This document shows positions 8,355-11,458 of a DNA stretch of 11,458 bases, in pieces; the stretch's first letter is position 1; each line of letters opens with the position of its first letter. The notes under the pieces are model-generated. The model ran no database searches, was not told the origin of the DNA, and saw only the letters and a list, made by a program, of their open reading frames with translations. The DNA is taken from positions 1-11,458 of the forward strand of contig CBFGLF010000053.1 of NCBI GenBank assembly GCA_965649545.1, given 5' to 3'. The stretch is from CABHOJ01 sp965649545. Its GTDB lineage: Bacteria > Pseudomonadota > Gammaproteobacteria > Burkholderiales > Methylophilaceae. A program made the translations under genes and the position numbers.

Positions 8355-9683
8355 ATGGCCATCAAAGACGTACTCGTCCCAGACATCGGCAATTTCGATA
8401 GCGTCGATGTGATCGAAGTCCTCGTGAAACCCGGCGACGTGGTCGCCAAGGACGACTCCCTCATCACCCTGGAATCCGACAAGGCTTCCATGGACATTCC
8501 CGCGCCCTTCGGCGGCACTGTGAAAGAGGTCAAACTCAAGGTCGGTGACAAGGCGGCACAAGGCAAACTGATCCTGACGCTGGATGCAGCCGAAGAACAG
8601 GCTACCCCCGCCAAGCCGGCGCCGGCGCCAACAGCACCGCCTGTGGTGACCGCCGTGCAGGAACATGCCATCCCTGCCCCGTCCCACCCGGTCGCTGAAG
8701 CCCCAAAGCCGATCGCCCCGGCGCACAAGCCTGACCCGATCGGCGCCAGCGTCGTCACCAACGATGGCAAGCGCTCACATGCCAGCCCATCGGTACGCAA
8801 GTTCGCGCGCGAACTCGGCGTCAACCTCGCGCTGGTACAAGGCAGCGGTCCCAAGAACCGTATCCTGCAGTCCGACGTACAGGCGTTCGTCAAGGGCGAA
8901 TTGTCCAAGCCACGCAGCGAGATGACCCCGGGTGCCGGACTCAGCACCCTGCCGATGCCGGTCATCGATTTCAGCCAGTTCGGCGAGATCGAAAGCAAGC
9001 CGCTGTCCCGCATCAAGAAACTGTCGGGCGCCAACCTGCATCGCAACTGGGTCACCGCACCGCATGTCACGCAGTTCGACGAGGCCGATATCACCGACCT
9101 GGAAGATTTCCGCAAATCCATGCTGGCGGAAGCCGAGAAACGTGGTGTCAAGCTCACCCTGCTGGCCTTCCTGATGAAGGCCGTGGTCAATGCCTTGCGC
9201 ACCTACCCCAATTTCAATGCATCGCTCTCGCCGGACGGTGAAAGCCTGATCATGAAGCAGTATTTCCACGTCGGTTTCGCTTGCGACACGCCGGATGGTC
9301 TGGTGGTGCCCGTCGTGCGCGACGTCAACCAGAAGGATGTGATGGATATCGCCCGTGACCTGGCCGACTTATCCGCCAAGGCACGCGAGCGCAAGCTCAA
9401 GATCGAAGAGATGCAAGGCGGATGTTTCACCATCTCCAGCCTGGGCGGCATCGGCGGCACCATGTTCACGCCGATCATCAATTGCCCGGAAGTCGCCATC
9501 CTCGGTGTGTCGCGTTCCAGCTTCCAGCCGGTGTTCGACCCCAAGACCAAGACCTTCGAGCCGCGCCTGGTCCTGCCGCTGTCACTCTCCTACGACCACC
9601 GCGTCATCGACGGTGCCGACGGCGCACGCTTCACCAGCCATCTGCGCATGATGCTGTCCGATGTACGTCGCTTGTTGCTGTAA
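8355..9683 (+). CDS. aceF: Dihydrolipoyllysine-residue acetyltransferase, pyruvate dehydrogenase E2
   Basis: 442 residues. It forms the core of the complex and moves the acetyl group from lipoyl-lysine to CoA. Residues 1-77 are a single lipoyl domain with K43 in ESDKASM as the lipoylation site; an Ala/Pro-rich swinging linker follows (~82-138). Residues 142-180 (HASPSVRKFARELGV to DVQAFVK) are the peripheral subunit-binding domain. From ~210 to the end is the catalytic domain, with H415 and D419 in DHRVIDGADG. E. coli AceF has three lipoyl domains; here there is one, while the downstream E3 supplies another. AAGGA at 8339-8343 is 11 nt from the ATG, slightly far. Translation continues into lpdA across a 9-bp gap. 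No terminator lies at either junction. Confidence 0.97.
   Translation: MAIKDVLVPDIGNFDSVDVIEVLVKPGDVVAKDDSLITLESDKASMDIPAPFGGTVKEVKLKVGDKAAQGKLILTLDAAEEQATPAKPAPAPTAPPVVTAVQEHAIPAPSHPVAEAPKPIAPAHKPDPIGASVVTNDGKRSHASPSVRKFARELGVNLALVQGSGPKNRILQSDVQAFVKGELSKPRSEMTPGAGLSTLPMPVIDFSQFGEIESKPLSRIKKLSGANLHRNWVTAPHVTQFDEADITDLEDFRKSMLAEAEKRGVKLTLLAFLMKAVVNALRTYPNFNASLSPDGESLIMKQYFHVGFACDTPDGLVVPVVRDVNQKDVMDIARDLADLSAKARERKLKIEEMQGGCFTISSLGGIGGTMFTPIINCPEVAILGVSRSSFQPVFDPKTKTFEPRLVLPLSLSYDHRVIDGADGARFTSHLRMMLSDVRRLLL
8385..8407 (+). repeat. 23-bp exact repeat, copy 1 (lipoyl domain of aceF)
   Basis: This stretch, encoding the end of the PDIGNFDSVD segment, is identical base for base with 9726-9748 in lpdA. 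It is the longest exact match seen between the two homologous lipoyl domains. Confidence 0.85.
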
Positions 9684-9692
9684 GGAATACGG

Positions 9693-11458
9693 ATGAGTCA
9701 ATTAACAGAAGTATTGGTGCCGGATATCGGCAATTTCGATAGCGTCGACGTCATCGAGGTCCTGGTCAAAGTCGGCGATGTCATCGCCAAGGAAGATTCG
9801 CTGATCACGCTCGAGTCCGATAAGGCCTCGATGGACATCCCATCGTCGCATGCAGGCACGGTCAAGGAAGTGAAAGTGAAGGTCGGCGACAAGGTCGCCA
9901 AGGGCAGCCTGATTCTACTGGTCGAAGCCGAAGCGGCTACTGAAGCCAAACCTGCTCCGGTAGCAGCACCCACTGCCGCGCCGGCGTCGGTTGCTGAAAC
10001 CAAACCAGCCCCTATCACTGCACCAACACCGGCTCCAGCCGCGACAGGTGCATCGGACCTGCATGCAGAGGTCGTCGTCCTCGGATCTGGCCCCGGCGGC
10101 TACACCGCCGCGTTCCGTGCCGCCGATCTTGGCAAGCAGGTCGTGCTGATCGAACGTTACGCGACGCTAGGTGGTGTCTGCCTGAATGTCGGTTGTATCC
10201 CATCCAAGGCATTGCTGCATACGGCCAAGGTCATCACTGAAGCCGAAGAGACGGCCCACCACGGCGTCAGTTTCGGCAAGCCGCAGATCAAGCTGGATGA
10301 ATTGCGCGACTGGAAAGCCAACGACGTCGTCGGCAAGCTGACAGGCGGTCTGGCCCAGATGGCGAAGCAACGCGGCGTGACGACGGTGGTCGGGGTCGGC
10401 AAATTCACCAGCCCCAACCAGATCGCTGTCACGGCTGCGGACGGTAAGGTCACGACCGTATCGTTCGACAACGCCATCATCGCCGCGGGTTCGCAAGCCA
10501 CCAAATTCCCGGGTGCGCCTGAAGACGAACGTATCATGGATTCCACTGGCGCGCTGGCGCTGGCTGACATCCCCAAACGCATGCTGGTCATCGGCGGCGG
10601 CATCATCGGCCTGGAAATGGGGACGGTGTATGACGCACTCGGCTCCAAGGTCAGCGTCGTCGAATTCATGGATGGCCTGATCCCGGGCTGCGACCGCGAT
10701 CTTGTCCGGCCCTTGCATAAGCGGATGGAAAAACGCTTCGAGAAGATCATGCTGTCCACCAAGGTGAGCAAGATCGAGGCGCGCAAGGAAGGTATCTACG
10801 TCGAGTTCGAGGGCGAGAACGCCATCGAACCGCAAGTCTATGACCGCGTACTGGTCGCTATCGGCCGTCGCCCCAATGGCAAGAACATCGGCGCCGAACT
10901 GGCCGGCGTGGCGGTCGACGAACGTGGCTTCATCGCCGTCGATAAGCAGATGCGCACCAATGTGCCGCATATCTTCGCCATCGGCGACATCGTCGGCCAG
11001 CCGATGCTGGCACATAAAGCCACGCACGAAGGCAAGGTCGCGGCAGAAGTCATCGCCGGCCACAAGGTCGAATTCCAGGCGCTGGCGATCCCGTCGGTCG
11101 CATACACCGATCCCGAAGTCGCGTGGGCAGGCATCAGCGAGACCGAGGCCAAAGCCAAGGGCATCGAGATCGAGAAAGCCTCCTTCCCCTGGGCGGCCAG
11201 CGGTCGTGCGCTGTCCATCGCGCGCTCCGAGGGCAGCACCAAGCTGATCTTCGACAAGGAGACCCACCGCCTCATCGGTGCCGGTATCGTTGGCGTCAAT
11301 GCCGGCGAACTGCTGGCGGAAGCGGTCCTGGCGATTGAGATGGGCGCCGACGCACACGATCTCGGTCTCACCATCCATGCGCACCCGACCTTGTCGGAAA
11401 CCGTGTGTTTCGCCGCGGAGATGAAAGAAGGCACGATCACGGATCTCTATATCAAGAA
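9693..11458 (+). CDS. lpdA: Dihydrolipoamide dehydrogenase (E3) with N-terminal lipoyl domain, 3' end missing
   Basis: 588 full codons with no stop; the frame runs off the window. By comparison with Neisseria-type lipoyl-E3 (about 590-595 residues, ending shortly after a TDL motif), only a few codons are missing after GTITDLYIK. It reoxidises dihydrolipoyl groups and passes electrons via FAD to NAD+. Residues 1-79 are a lipoyl domain with K44 in ESDKASM; ~80-121 are an Ala/Pro/Thr linker. FAD binding: GSGPGGYTAAF (131-141). Redox disulfide C163 and C168 in GGVCLNVGCIPSK. NAD binding: GGGIIGLE (301-308). Second FAD motif: HIFAIGDIVGQPMLAHKA. The dimer interface supplies H564 and E569 in HAHPTLSE. 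AAGGA (9682-9686), overlapping the aceF stop, lies 6 nt before the ATG, suggesting translational coupling. Confidence 0.97.
   Translation, partial: MSQLTEVLVPDIGNFDSVDVIEVLVKVGDVIAKEDSLITLESDKASMDIPSSHAGTVKEVKVKVGDKVAKGSLILLVEAEAATEAKPAPVAAPTAAPASVAETKPAPITAPTPAPAATGASDLHAEVVVLGSGPGGYTAAFRAADLGKQVVLIERYATLGGVCLNVGCIPSKALLHTAKVITEAEETAHHGVSFGKPQIKLDELRDWKANDVVGKLTGGLAQMAKQRGVTTVVGVGKFTSPNQIAVTAADGKVTTVSFDNAIIAAGSQATKFPGAPEDERIMDSTGALALADIPKRMLVIGGGIIGLEMGTVYDALGSKVSVVEFMDGLIPGCDRDLVRPLHKRMEKRFEKIMLSTKVSKIEARKEGIYVEFEGENAIEPQVYDRVLVAIGRRPNGKNIGAELAGVAVDERGFIAVDKQMRTNVPHIFAIGDIVGQPMLAHKATHEGKVAAEVIAGHKVEFQALAIPSVAYTDPEVAWAGISETEAKAKGIEIEKASFPWAASGRALSIARSEGSTKLIFDKETHRLIGAGIVGVNAGELLAEAVLAIEMGADAHDLGLTIHAHPTLSETVCFAAEMKEGTITDLYIK
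9726..9748 (+). repeat. 23-bp exact repeat, copy 2 (lipoyl domain of lpdA)
   Basis: Identical to 8385-8407. The surrounding ~220 bp are also similar, with mostly third-position differences; the encoded domains share about 59 of 73 residues. Confidence 0.85.

Noticed and set aside
10167..11384. 405-codon minus-strand frame inside lpdA
   Set aside because: Same in-register antisense effect; the sense frame is unmistakably dihydrolipoamide dehydrogenase with all catalytic motifs.

Overview
The window looks like chromosomal DNA of a Gram-negative proteobacterium, most likely a betaproteobacterium. The main evidence is the gene cluster aceE-aceF-lpdA, in which the homodimeric E1 is followed by an E2 with one lipoyl domain and an E3 that carries its own N-terminal lipoyl domain. 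This arrangement is known from Neisseria, Ralstonia and relatives. GC-rich codon use, Sec signal peptides and a glycine-zipper periplasmic protein fit the same group. A more exact placement (for example the Nitrosomonadales) would be a guess. No tRNA, rRNA, CRISPR array, insertion sequence or phage gene was seen.

Layout. (1) Positions 1-1215 (+) hold the 3' part of a K+ channel/TrkA-type NAD-binding protein, closed by a strong hairpin that can terminate transcription from both sides. (2) Positions 1265-1915 (-) encode an exported glycine-zipper protein and 2142-3191 (+) an exported pentapeptide-repeat protein. They diverge from a 226-bp region rich in inverted and direct repeats. (3) Positions 3205-5398 (-) hold an M17 leucyl aminopeptidase followed by a Crp/Fnr-family regulator, probably co-transcribed. 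(4) A 271-bp divergent control region (5399-5669) separates these from (5) the pyruvate dehydrogenase operon aceE-aceF-lpdA (5670 to the window end, +). lpdA is open at the right edge and lacks only its last few codons.

How the genes work together. AceE decarboxylates pyruvate and acetylates lipoyl groups. AceF transfers the acetyl group to CoA. LpdA reoxidises the dihydrolipoyl groups with NAD+. The lipoyl domains of AceF and LpdA are about 81% identical over 73 residues. The Crp/Fnr regulator has an FNR-type recognition helix (E-x-x-S-R), and a near-FNR box lies in the aceE upstream region on top of a possible -10 element. This suggests, but does not show, that the regulator controls the neighbouring pyruvate dehydrogenase operon.

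No clearly new multi-gene system is visible. The less ordinary parts are the exported Cys-rich (possibly YHS-like) pentapeptide-repeat protein, the repeat-rich divergent region before it, a possible ribosome-site-masking structure before the glycine-zipper gene, and duplicated elements in the pepA/aceE control region.
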